Shown here in pieces: positions 1 through 7,938 of a stretch of 64,000 nucleotides of DNA; the first letter of the stretch is position 1, and every line of letters starts with the position of its first letter. The position numbers were made by a program, and so were the translations under genes. This DNA is from Rhizorhabdus wittichii RW1 (GTDB taxonomy: Bacteria > Pseudomonadota > Alphaproteobacteria > Sphingomonadales > Sphingomonadaceae): the NCBI GenBank assembly GCA_000016765.1, contig CP000699.1, forward strand, positions 558,001 to 622,000, written 5' to 3'. Below the pieces are notes generated by a model, which was not told the origin of the DNA, made no database searches, and saw only the letters and a program-made list of their open reading frames with translations.

Positions 1-199
1 AATCGCCATTGGCATAGGCGTAGAAATCGTCGCCGGGGCGGACGCTGCGATCCATGCCGGCGGCGTCGAAGCCGAAATCGCCATAGGTCGGCTTGGCCGT
101 GGCCTTCGCCGGCGCGGCGCGCGCGGCATCGCCGGCGATCGGCGCCGCCACGGGCACGAGCATGCTGCTCGCCGCGAGAGCGATCAGGAAAATCTTCAT
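1..199 (-). CDS. M13 family metallopeptidase, N-terminal fragment
   Basis: Only the first 66 codons lie in the window. They begin with a signal peptide (MKIFLIALAASSMLVPVAA) followed by an Ala/Lys-rich linker and the stretch GFDAAGMDRSVRPGDDFYAY. That stretch is the usual start of the mature domain in bacterial M13 (neprilysin/PepO-like) zinc endopeptidases, which act in the periplasm or at the cell surface. The zinc motif HExxH would be further downstream, outside the window, so catalytic competence cannot be checked. The ATG is followed directly by the hydrophobic signal, which supports this start. It is the last gene of a minus-strand run coming from dapA. Confidence 0.8.
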   Translation of the reverse strand, partial: MKIFLIALAASSMLVPVAAPIAGDAARAAPAKATAKPTYGDFGFDAAGMDRSVRPGDDFYAYANGD

Positions 200-257
200 G
201 GGAACCTCGGTGTATGATCTGACTATGACGGCTGGCTTACCATCAGCCTTGTCAGGA

Positions 258-833
258 TCAACCCCGCTCTTCCACCGCCCGCTCGGCGCGATGGCGCTCG
301 CGCAGGTTCCACTTGTGCGAGGTCCAGGCCCGCCAGATGCAGCCCGAGGCGAGATAGCCGACCGCCGCCGTGATCACCGAGATGACGAACAGCCCGATCA
401 CCAGCGCCGGCGCCGCCGCCGAGGCGAGCCATGCCGCCCATTCGGCGAGGCTGGCGCCCTGGTTGATCATCGTCATCACCGTGCCGACGTCGACCGTCGA
501 GTGGATGAAGCGATTGCCGACGATGATCGAGAGATAGAGGATGAACGGCGTCGTCGCGGGATTGCTGAGGAAGGTCATCGCCACGGCGATCGGCACATTG
601 GCACGGCACGGCAACGCGAGCAGCGCCGCGCCGATGATCTGCAGCCCCGGAATCATCAGGAACAGGCCGACGATCAGGCCCAGCGCCACCCCGCGCGGCA
701 CCGACCGGCGGGTGAAGCGCCACAGCGCCGGCTCCAGCACGCGATGGGCGAAGGGCCGCAGCCAGCGCACCTCCTCCAGCGATTCGCGGGTCGGGGCGTT
801 CTTGCGCCACCATCGGCCGATGCTGTCGAACAT
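258..833 (-). CDS. DUF2062 domain membrane protein
   Basis: The product has 191 residues. A soluble, arginine-rich N-terminus (residues 1-45) precedes the DUF2062 region, with hydrophobic segments near residues 48-75, 80-105 and 135-165. The stretches SVPRGVALGLIVGLF and FLSNPATTPFILY are typical of the family, including the conserved NPxTxP signature. DUF2062 proteins are small inner-membrane proteins without a settled biochemical role. The gene sits 11 bases downstream of smpB and may be co-transcribed with it. Length is normal for the family. Confidence 0.85.
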   Translation of the reverse strand: MFDSIGRWWRKNAPTRESLEEVRWLRPFAHRVLEPALWRFTRRSVPRGVALGLIVGLFLMIPGLQIIGAALLALPCRANVPIAVAMTFLSNPATTPFILYLSIIVGNRFIHSTVDVGTVMTMINQGASLAEWAAWLASAAAPALVIGLFVISVITAAVGYLASGCIWRAWTSHKWNLRERHRAERAVEERG

Positions 834-844
834 CCGCCCCGGGC

Positions 845-1327
845 TCAGCCGCGATCGCGCAGCAGGCGCTGCTGCTCGCGTTTCCAGTCGCGTTCCTTCT
901 CGGTATCGCGCTTGTCGTGCAGCTTCTTGCCCTTGGCCAGCGCCAGCTCGACCTTCGCCCGGCCGCGCCCGTTGAAATAGATCGACAGCGGGATCAGCGT
1001 CATCCCCTCGCGCGAGACGCCGTTGCGCATCTTGTCGATCTCGCGCGCGTGGAGCAGCAGCTTGCGAGGCCGTTTCGGCTCATGGTTGAAGCGGTTGCCA
1101 TGGCTGAACTCGGGCACGTTCGAATTGACCAGCCAGACCTGGTCGTCCTTCACCTCGGCATAGCTTTCGGCGATCGATCCCTCGCCGAAGCGCAGCGACT
1201 TCACCTCGGTCCCGGTCAGGGCGATGCCGGCCTCGAAGAACTGCTCGAGGAAATAATCGAAGCGCGCCCGCCGGTTCTCGGCGACCACTTTCTTCTTCTC
1301 GAACTCTGCGGGACGCGGGCGGGCCAT
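845..1327 (-). CDS. smpB: SsrA-binding protein SmpB
   Basis: SmpB binds tmRNA and brings it to stalled ribosomes for trans-translation. The 160-residue product has the family core: [19 protein letters not shown], then TGTEVKSLR, then [12 protein letters not shown], and the basic C-terminal tail ([21 protein letters not shown]) that inserts into the decoding centre. Length is that of the family. It lies between dapA and a DUF2062 gene on the same strand. The tmRNA gene ssrA is not visible in this window. Confidence 0.97.
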   Translation of the reverse strand: MARPRPAEFEKKKVVAENRRARFDYFLEQFFEAGIALTGTEVKSLRFGEGSIAESYAEVKDDQVWLVNSNVPEFSHGNRFNHEPKRPRKLLLHAREIDKMRNGVSREGMTLIPLSIYFNGRGRAKVELALAKGKKLHDKRDTEKERDWKREQQRLLRDRG

Positions 1328-1388
1328 GGACTCAACTTAACGCAAAAGGATCGATTTCGTCTCCCGGCAAAGGGAAACGAGCGGAAAT

Positions 1389-2267
1389 TCAGGCGATGCC
1401 GGCGTGCGCCAGCGCCGCGTCGACGGCGGCACGGCTCGCTTCCGACGGCCAGGTCATCGGCAGCCGCAGGTCCGCGGGGAAATCCCGGTAGGTGCGGGTC
1501 AGCGCATATTTGACCGGGCCGGGTGAAGCGTCGCTGAACAGCGCGGCGTGGAGCGGGAACAGCTTGTCCTGCAACGCCAGCGCGTCGGCCCAGCGGCCGT
1601 CGGCGCAGGCGGTCTGGAACTCTGCGCACAGCCCCGGCGCGACATTGGCGGTGACCGAGATGCAACCGACCCCGCCCATCGCCATGAAACCGAGCGCCAT
1701 GTCGTCATTGCCCGAGAGCTGGCAGAAATCGGGGCCGCAATGCTGCCGCTGCGCCGAGACGCGCTCGACCTTGCCGCTGGCGTCCTTGATGCCGACGATG
1801 GTCTTGATCCCGGCCAGCGCGCCCAGCGTTTCGGGCAGGATGTCGGTCACGGTGCGCGCCGGCACGTTGTAGACGATGATCGGCAGGGTGCAATTGTCGG
1901 TCAGGTGGCGGAAATGCGCGATCAGGCCGTCCTGGTTGGGGCGGTTGTAATAGGGCAGCACGACCAGCGCCGCATCGGCCCCGGCCGCCTGCGCCGCCTT
2001 CATATGCTCCAGCGCGACGGCGGTGTCGTTCGATCCGCAGCCGGCGATCACCGGCACCCTGCCCTGCGCCTGCTCGATGCAGACGCGCACGACATGGTTG
2101 TGCTCCTCGATCGACATGGTCGCGCTTTCGCCGGTGGTGCCACAGGGCACGAGCGCGCTCGATCCTTCCGCGATTTGCCAGTCGACAAAGCCGCGGAACA
2201 GTTTTTCGTCGAACGCCCCGTCGCGAAACGGCGTCACCAGGGCAGGTATCGACCCACTGAACATCAC
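1389..2267 (-). CDS. dapA: 4-hydroxy-tetrahydrodipicolinate synthase
   Basis: DapA condenses pyruvate with aspartate semialdehyde, the first committed step of the diaminopimelate/lysine branch. The 292-residue protein carries PCGTTGESATMS (substrate-binding TTGE), YNVPART (catalytic Tyr) and IVGIKDASGKV, where the Lys forms the Schiff base with pyruvate. The (beta/alpha)8 fold length is standard. The gene starts about 43 bases from the divergent lytic transglycosylase and is followed by smpB. Both divergent genes feed or remodel peptidoglycan. Confidence 0.96.
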   Translation of the reverse strand: MMFSGSIPALVTPFRDGAFDEKLFRGFVDWQIAEGSSALVPCGTTGESATMSIEEHNHVVRVCIEQAQGRVPVIAGCGSNDTAVALEHMKAAQAAGADAALVVLPYYNRPNQDGLIAHFRHLTDNCTLPIIVYNVPARTVTDILPETLGALAGIKTIVGIKDASGKVERVSAQRQHCGPDFCQLSGNDDMALGFMAMGGVGCISVTANVAPGLCAEFQTACADGRWADALALQDKLFPLHAALFSDASPGPVKYALTRTYRDFPADLRLPMTWPSEASRAAVDAALAHAGIA

Positions 2268-2310
2268 GCTCTCCCTTCACCTCGGGCGTCGGCCGCGCCA
2301 TAATGGCGCA

Positions 2311-4359
2311 ATGAAGCTCGTCCGAGAAACGAATGCGCCCAATAGGTTCGGCTACCCTAACCTGTCCAGCCGCTCCCGCCGTCTTTTTACGGGTCTGACC
2401 CTTCTCGCCTCGACCGCGGCGATCGCCGCGACCGTCGCGCCCGAACCGGCGCCCGCGCCGGCGGTCCAGTCGCCCGCGCCCGGCGCGCCGGCGTGGCGGA
2501 GCGACGTGCTGCAGGGCGTGATCGGCGAATGGCGGCGGTTGCAACAGAGCGATTCGCTGCCGTTCCAGGACTATGCGGCCTTCCTGATCGCCCATCCGGG
2601 CTGGCCGGGCGAGAGCGCGATGCGCCGCGCGGCGGAGCGGCGCATCGATCCGAACAGCTATGATCGCGGGCTGGTCGTCACCTTCTTCACCCGCTTCCCG
2701 CCGCTGACCGCCGCCGGCCAGACCCGCAATGCCGAGGCGCTCGCCGCCACCGGCCGCATGGCCGAGGCGCGCAGCAATGCCGCCGCCGCCTGGGTGACCA
2801 AGGGCCTGAGCCAGGACGACGAGGCGCGGCTGCTCGCCCGGTTCGGCGCCGGCATGACCCCGGCCGATCACGACCGGCGGATGGAGCGGCTGCTGCTCGA
2901 CCGGGCGACGACGGCCGCCGGGCGACAGGTCGCCAACGTCTCGCCGGCCCGGCGGGCGCTCTACGCGGCGCGGCTCGCCCTGCTGCGCAACGACGCCGAC
3001 GTCGACGCGCGGATCGCGGCGGCGGGCGACGCGGTCAACCATGATCCGGGCTATATGATCGAACGCGCCCGCTATCTGCGTGATCGCGGCGACAGCATGG
3101 GCGCCCGCATCTGGCTCGGCCAGTCGCGCGACCTGAGCGGGCCGCCGTTCGACAGCGCCGCCTTCCTCGACGACCTGCTGAGCTTCGCCCGCGCGGCCAA
3201 TGCCGACGGCCAATATGATCTGGCGCTGGCGATCGCGAAACATGCCGAACAGGCCTTCCCGCCCGGAACCCGCATCCGCGACCGGCCGTTCGCCGAGCGC
3301 GACGACTATACCAGCCTGATGTGGCTGGCGGGCACCGCCGCGCTCCAGAAGCTCGGCCGCTACGACGACGCGGTGACGATGTTCGACCGCTATTCGCGAG
3401 CAGCGCAGACGCCGGGGACGCAAACCAAGGGCTGGTACTGGGCGGGCCGCGCGGCGGAACGCGGCGGCAAGCCCGACTGGGCGAAGAGCTACCTCAACCA
3501 GGCCGCCGTCCATATCGACCAGTTCTACGGCCAGCTCGCCGCCGAACGGCTCGGCCGCGAGCTGATGATCCCGCCCGAGCCGCCGCGCACCATGGTCCCG
3601 CCCACCGAACGCGCCTCGTTCGAGGCGAGCGAGGTGGTCCGCGCCGCCCGCCTGCTCGGCCAGTCCGGCCAGTGGCAGGACCAGACCGCCTTCATCCGCC
3701 TGATCGCCGCCAATGCGAAGACCGACAGCGACCATATCCTCGCCGGCGAGCTCGCCAGGTCGATGAACCGCCCCGACCTTGGCGTGATGGTCTCGCGCGC
3801 CGCGCGGACCAGCGGCACCCCCGATCCGTTGCGAATCGGCTTTCCCGAGGTGCCGGTGCCCCAGGCGATGAACGGCCATTGGACGCTGATCCACGCGATC
3901 AGCCGCCAGGAGAGCCAGTTCGACCGCCAGGCGACGAGCCGCACCGGCGCGCGCGGGCTGATGCAGCTCATGCCGGCGACCGCGCGCGAGCAGGCCGGCA
4001 AGCTCGGCCTCGCCTATGATCCGGCCCGGCTCGCCGACATCGACTATAACGTCATGCTCGGATCGGCCTTCTTCGACCGGATGCTGACCTATTATGGCGG
4101 CAGCTACGTCCTCGCCGTCGCCAGCTACAATGCCGGTCCCGGCAATGTGAACAAGTTCATCAAGGCCAATGGCGATCCGCGCATGCCGGGCGTCGACGTC
4201 GTCGACTGGATCGAGGCGATCCCCTTCGCCGAGACGCGCGGCTATGTGCAGAAGGTGCTGGAGAACGCGGTCGTCTACGACCTGCTCAACCCCTCCCGCG
4301 CCCGGAGCGCGACGAAGAACCGGCTTTCCTCCTATCTCGGCAAGGCGAAGCCGGGGTGA
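2311..4359 (+). CDS. soluble-type lytic murein transglycosylase (Slt family)
   Basis: The 682-residue protein should cleave the MurNAc-GlcNAc bond of peptidoglycan in the periplasm to form 1,6-anhydro ends. An N-terminal hydrophobic stretch after about 25 residues (FTGLTLLASTAAIAATV) is a probable signal or anchor. A long helical superhelix region (about residues 60-500) follows. The C-terminal SLT domain has HAISRQESQFD, with the catalytic Glu near residue 534, then ARGLMQLMPAT and SYNAGPGN. I chose the ATG at 2311 because the longer reading frame would run back into dapA and lacks homologous features. It is divergent from dapA. Confidence 0.93.
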   Translation: MKLVRETNAPNRFGYPNLSSRSRRLFTGLTLLASTAAIAATVAPEPAPAPAVQSPAPGAPAWRSDVLQGVIGEWRRLQQSDSLPFQDYAAFLIAHPGWPGESAMRRAAERRIDPNSYDRGLVVTFFTRFPPLTAAGQTRNAEALAATGRMAEARSNAAAAWVTKGLSQDDEARLLARFGAGMTPADHDRRMERLLLDRATTAAGRQVANVSPARRALYAARLALLRNDADVDARIAAAGDAVNHDPGYMIERARYLRDRGDSMGARIWLGQSRDLSGPPFDSAAFLDDLLSFARAANADGQYDLALAIAKHAEQAFPPGTRIRDRPFAERDDYTSLMWLAGTAALQKLGRYDDAVTMFDRYSRAAQTPGTQTKGWYWAGRAAERGGKPDWAKSYLNQAAVHIDQFYGQLAAERLGRELMIPPEPPRTMVPPTERASFEASEVVRAARLLGQSGQWQDQTAFIRLIAANAKTDSDHILAGELARSMNRPDLGVMVSRAARTSGTPDPLRIGFPEVPVPQAMNGHWTLIHAISRQESQFDRQATSRTGARGLMQLMPATAREQAGKLGLAYDPARLADIDYNVMLGSAFFDRMLTYYGGSYVLAVASYNAGPGNVNKFIKANGDPRMPGVDVVDWIEAIPFAETRGYVQKVLENAVVYDLLNPSRARSATKNRLSSYLGKAKPG

Positions 4360-4379
4360 GATAGCACCACCCCACCCCC

Positions 4380-4465
4380 GTCATTCCAGCGAATGCTGGA
4401 ATCTCCCTGCCTTCCCGGCAAAGTACAGGAAGAAGAAATGAGATCCCGGCTTTCGCCGGGATGAC
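4380..4465. repeat. two-hairpin intergenic repeat (type A)
   Basis: Two imperfect palindromes lie back to back: gtcattccagcg..gctggaat at the left and atcccggctttcgccgggat at the right. They are separated by about 45 bases and bounded by gtcat/atgac, so the whole unit is itself an inverted repeat. A close copy occurs at 54486-54583. It lies just behind the transglycosylase gene and could act as a terminator in RNA form. The rest of the gap to 4654 shows no gene; a GGAG ribosome-binding site precedes the next start. Confidence 0.8.
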
Positions 4466-4654
4466 GGTTGCTTCTGAGAAAAGGCACAGGAAAAACAACA
4501 GCCTACGCCACCACGGAACGCCAACCCATCCACCGCGTTGAATTCGGCACGGGGAGCCGTCCGGCAGCATATCGCCCTTTCCTGCGCAAAGCCCCTTGTG
4601 CAGCGCAGCGGAGAGATGCACCATCGGCGCGTCGATCAGGACTAACGGAGCGCT

Positions 4655-6100
4655 ATGGCAGGGGCAGACGCTTTCGACGAGATCCGAGGCAAACCGGGCG
4701 ACCCGGCCGGACGGCCCGAGTTCGCGCAGCTTCTCGACTGGATAGAAACCACTCCGCCCGCCGAACTCGATCGCCGGCAAAAAGCCGCCGAGGCCGCCTT
4801 CCGACAACTGGGGATCACCTTCGCCGTCTATGGCGAGGAGGAGTCCGCCGAACGGATCATCCCCTTCGACATCGTCCCCCGCATCTTCACCGCGCGCGAA
4901 TGGGCCAGCCTCTCGGAGGGGCTGGTGCAGCGGGTCGAGGCGATCAACGCCTTCCTCGCCGATATCTACGGCCCGCGCCGCATCCTCGCCGACGGCATCC
5001 TTCCCGAGGAGCTGGTCCTCGCCAATCCGCAGTTCCGCCCGGTGCTGGCGGGGGCGAAGCCGCCGCACGGGGTGTTCGCCCATATCTGCGGCATCGACCT
5101 GGTGCGTACCGGCCCCGATCAATTCTGGGTGCTGGAGGACAATGCCCGCACGCCGTCGGGCGTCTCCTACATGCTCGAGAATCGCGAGGCGATGCTGCGG
5201 CTGTGCCCCGAGCTGTTCGAGCAGTTCGACGTCGCCCCGATCGATTCCTATCCCGACGCGCTGCTGGAGACGCTCCAGTCGGTATCTCCGCGCGGCCGGG
5301 GCGCCGACGCGACCTGCGTGCTGCTGACCCCCGGCCATTTCAACTCGGCCTTCTACGAGCACAGCTTCCTGGCCGATTCGATGGGGATCGAACTGGTCGA
5401 GGCCGCCGACCTGGAGGTCGACGACGACAAGGTCTGGATGCGGACGATCGAGGGGCGCGTCCAGGTCGACGTGATCTATCGCCGCATCGACGACGACTAT
5501 CTCGATCCGCTGGTGTTCCGCCCGGATTCGCTGCTGGGCGTCCCCGGCATCGTCGCCGCCTACATGGCCGGCAACGTCGCGCTGGTGAACGCGCCGGGCA
5601 CCGGCATCGCCGACGACAAGGCGATCTACAGCTACATGCCCGAGATCGTGAAATATTATTCGGGCGGCGACGCGAAGCTGCCCAATGTCGAGACCTATCG
5701 CTGCCGCGAGCCGCAGGCGCTCCGCTACACGCTCGACAATCTCGACAAGCTGGTGGTCAAGCTGGTCGACGGATCGGGCGGCTACGGCATGCTCGTCGGC
5801 CCGACCGCGACCCGCGCGCAGATCGAGGAATTCCGCGCGGCGCTGGTCGCCGAGCCGCACCGCTACATCGCCCAGCCGACCCTCGCCCTGTCGACGGTGC
5901 CGACCCTGACCGAGAAGGGCGTCGCCCCGCGCCACGTCGATTTCCGGCCCTTCGTCCTGTCGGGCGGCAAGGGGGTGACGATCACGCCGGGCGGCCTGAC
6001 CCGCGTCGCGCTGCGCGAGGGATCGCTGGTCGTCAATTCGAGCCAGGGCGGCGGCACCAAGGACAGCCTGATCCTGACCGGGCGGGGGGAGCGGGCCTGA
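4655..6100 (+). CDS. circularly permuted ATP-grasp type 2 protein
   Basis: The 481-residue protein belongs to the circularly permuted ATP-grasp family (DUF404/DUF407). Family-type stretches include GVFAHICGIDLVR, VLEDNARTPSGVSYMLENR, DLEVDDDKVWM and LDKLVVKLVDGSGGYGM, the last resembling the ATP-grasp nucleotide loop. Relatives are predicted to form amide bonds between peptides or amino acids. The stop overlaps the next start by one base, and the same three-gene order (ATP-grasp, alpha-E, transglutaminase-like) is known from many proteobacteria. The substrate is unknown. The GGAG upstream of the ATG supports the start. Confidence 0.92.
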   Translation: MAGADAFDEIRGKPGDPAGRPEFAQLLDWIETTPPAELDRRQKAAEAAFRQLGITFAVYGEEESAERIIPFDIVPRIFTAREWASLSEGLVQRVEAINAFLADIYGPRRILADGILPEELVLANPQFRPVLAGAKPPHGVFAHICGIDLVRTGPDQFWVLEDNARTPSGVSYMLENREAMLRLCPELFEQFDVAPIDSYPDALLETLQSVSPRGRGADATCVLLTPGHFNSAFYEHSFLADSMGIELVEAADLEVDDDKVWMRTIEGRVQVDVIYRRIDDDYLDPLVFRPDSLLGVPGIVAAYMAGNVALVNAPGTGIADDKAIYSYMPEIVKYYSGGDAKLPNVETYRCREPQALRYTLDNLDKLVVKLVDGSGGYGMLVGPTATRAQIEEFRAALVAEPHRYIAQPTLALSTVPTLTEKGVAPRHVDFRPFVLSGGKGVTITPGGLTRVALREGSLVVNSSQGGGTKDSLILTGRGERA

Positions 6101-7035
6101 TGCTGTCGCGCACCGCCAACTCGCTCTACTGGATCGGCCGCTATGTCGAACGGGCCGAGTTCACCGCCCGGCTGATCGAGGCGACGATCCGGCTCGACGC
6201 GCTGTCCGCCCGCCCCGCCGGCCAGGGCGCGTGGGACAGCGCGCTGCTCGTCGCCGCGGCCGATTACGACTTCGGGCTGACCGGCGAGACCCGCTCGCCG
6301 CTGGCGATCAGCCGCTACCTGACGCTGGCGGCGGCCAATCCCAATTCGATCCGCTCGTGCCTGGACGCGGCGCGCAGCAACGCCAAGTCGGTGCGCACCG
6401 CGCTCAGCCGCGACGCGTGGGAGGCGATCAACCGCGCCTGGCTGGGGCTGCGCGGCCGCGCCTCGACCGGGGGCAGCCAGACGACGCTGAGCCTCGTCGA
6501 GCAGATCCGGGCCGAGACGCGCGGCTTCGAAGGGGCGCTGCACCGGATGCTGCGCAACGAGGCCTATAGCTTCCTGGGCCTCGGCGCGGCGATGGAGCGC
6601 GCCGACAACACCGCGCGGCTGATCGACGTCAAATATCACCTGCTGCTGCCGGAGGGCGAGAAGGTCGGCGGGCTGATCGACCGAGACCAGTGGACGACGA
6701 TCCTCCACACCGTTTCGGCCAACACCGCCTATCGCTGGCTCTACAGCCAGGGGCTCAAGCCATGGCTCGTCGCCGAGCTGCTGTGCCTGAAGCCCGAGCT
6801 GCCGCGCTCGCTGATCGCCTCGTCGGAGGAGGTGATCATGCACCTCAATGCGATCGGCAAGCGCACCGGCCTGCAGGGCGAGGCCGACAGGCTTTCCCGC
6901 CTGCGCCACAATGCGCTCGAACGGACGACGATCGACACCATCTTCGCTCAGGGTTTGCACGAATGGCTAACCGGCTTCATCTATGAGAACACGCGGATAC
7001 ACAGCGCCATAGGCCAACAGTTCCGGTTCGGATGA
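6100..7035 (+). CDS. alpha-E domain-containing protein
   Basis: The 311-residue helical protein matches the alpha-E family (formerly DUF403). Signatures are the N-terminal MLSRTANSLYWIGRYVERAE and, in the middle, FLGLGAAMERADNTARLIDVKYH, which contains the conserved ERADNTARLID segment. Alpha-E proteins nearly always accompany a permuted ATP-grasp enzyme and are predicted to act with it in peptide ligation; their chemistry is not established. The start codon overlaps the stop of the ATP-grasp gene in the arrangement ATGA, so translation is probably coupled. Confidence 0.92.
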   Translation: MLSRTANSLYWIGRYVERAEFTARLIEATIRLDALSARPAGQGAWDSALLVAAADYDFGLTGETRSPLAISRYLTLAAANPNSIRSCLDAARSNAKSVRTALSRDAWEAINRAWLGLRGRASTGGSQTTLSLVEQIRAETRGFEGALHRMLRNEAYSFLGLGAAMERADNTARLIDVKYHLLLPEGEKVGGLIDRDQWTTILHTVSANTAYRWLYSQGLKPWLVAELLCLKPELPRSLIASSEEVIMHLNAIGKRTGLQGEADRLSRLRHNALERTTIDTIFAQGLHEWLTGFIYENTRIHSAIGQQFRFG

Positions 7036-7036
7036 G

Positions 7037-7864
7037 ATGCGGCTCCTGATCCAGCACCAGACCGAATATCGCTATACCGAGCCGCAGGCCCGGGTCGTCC
7101 AGCTGCTGCGCATGACGCCGTCGAGCCATATCGGCCAGAACATCGTCGATTGGCGGATCGACGTCGATTGCGACGCGCGTCTGAAGCATTCGACCGACGG
7201 TTTCGGCAACATCGTCTCGATGCTCTACCTGGCCGGACCGGTCGAACGGATCGGCCTCCGGGTGACGGGAGAGGTGCTGACCGAGGACCGGGCGGGCGCC
7301 GTGTCGGGCGCGATCGATCCCCTGCCCTCCGCCGTCTACCGGCGCGCCACCGAGCTGACCGCGCCGTGCGACGCGCTGCTCGACCTGCTGCGCGACCATG
7401 ACGGCGCGAACGGCGACGCGCTCAGCCGGATCCATGACCTCAACAGTGCGGTCTGCCGCCTCTTTCCCTGCAAGGAGCATCGCAGCACCGAGGTCCGTTC
7501 GGTCGGCGAGGTGCTGGACGTGCGGTCGGGCTGCAGCATGGACATGGCCCATGTGCTGATCGCGGCGGCGCGCGCCAGCGGCTTTCCCGCGCGCTTCGTG
7601 ACCGGCTACATCTATCGCGACGATCCCGATTGCGGCCATCGCGAGGCGCCGCATTTCTGGGCCGAGATCGACGTGCCCGAGTTCGGCTGGATAGGGTTCG
7701 ACCCGGCCAACGACATGTGCCCCAACGACCATTATGTGCGCATCGCCCAGGGACTCGACTTCCGCGACGCCGCGCCGATCTCGGGCGCGCGGGTCGGCGG
7801 CGGGCACGAGGTGCTGGCGATCGGCGTCGACGTCAGCCTATCGCAGGAACAATATCAGGCCTGA
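7037..7864 (+). CDS. transglutaminase-like cysteine peptidase of the ATP-grasp operon
   Basis: The 275-residue protein has an N-terminal bacterial transglutaminase-like region (HQTEYRYTEPQARVVQLLRMTP) and a core with the catalytic triad pattern. The Cys is in VRSGCSMDMAHVLIAAAR, the His in APHFWAEIDVP and the Asp in WIGFDPANDMCPND. In this operon type such proteins are thought to hydrolyse or transfer the amide bond made by the ATP-grasp partner. The gene begins one base after the alpha-E stop. No signal peptide is visible, so the protein is probably cytoplasmic. A proteasome-like subunit often found next to such operons is absent here. Confidence 0.9.
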   Translation: MRLLIQHQTEYRYTEPQARVVQLLRMTPSSHIGQNIVDWRIDVDCDARLKHSTDGFGNIVSMLYLAGPVERIGLRVTGEVLTEDRAGAVSGAIDPLPSAVYRRATELTAPCDALLDLLRDHDGANGDALSRIHDLNSAVCRLFPCKEHRSTEVRSVGEVLDVRSGCSMDMAHVLIAAARASGFPARFVTGYIYRDDPDCGHREAPHFWAEIDVPEFGWIGFDPANDMCPNDHYVRIAQGLDFRDAAPISGARVGGGHEVLAIGVDVSLSQEQYQA

Positions 7865-7938
7865 TCGTCCGGCCACCAGTGGACGGCGGCCCGACGCGCA
7901 CCTATTTGTGAGCCACGCAAGCTGGATGTAGTCATTTT

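Noticed and set aside
1705-3894. 729-codon open frame on the minus strand over dapA and the transglycosylase
   Set aside because: It is antisense to two well-supported genes, has low-complexity Arg/Gly/Ala composition and no motif. High GC creates such frames.
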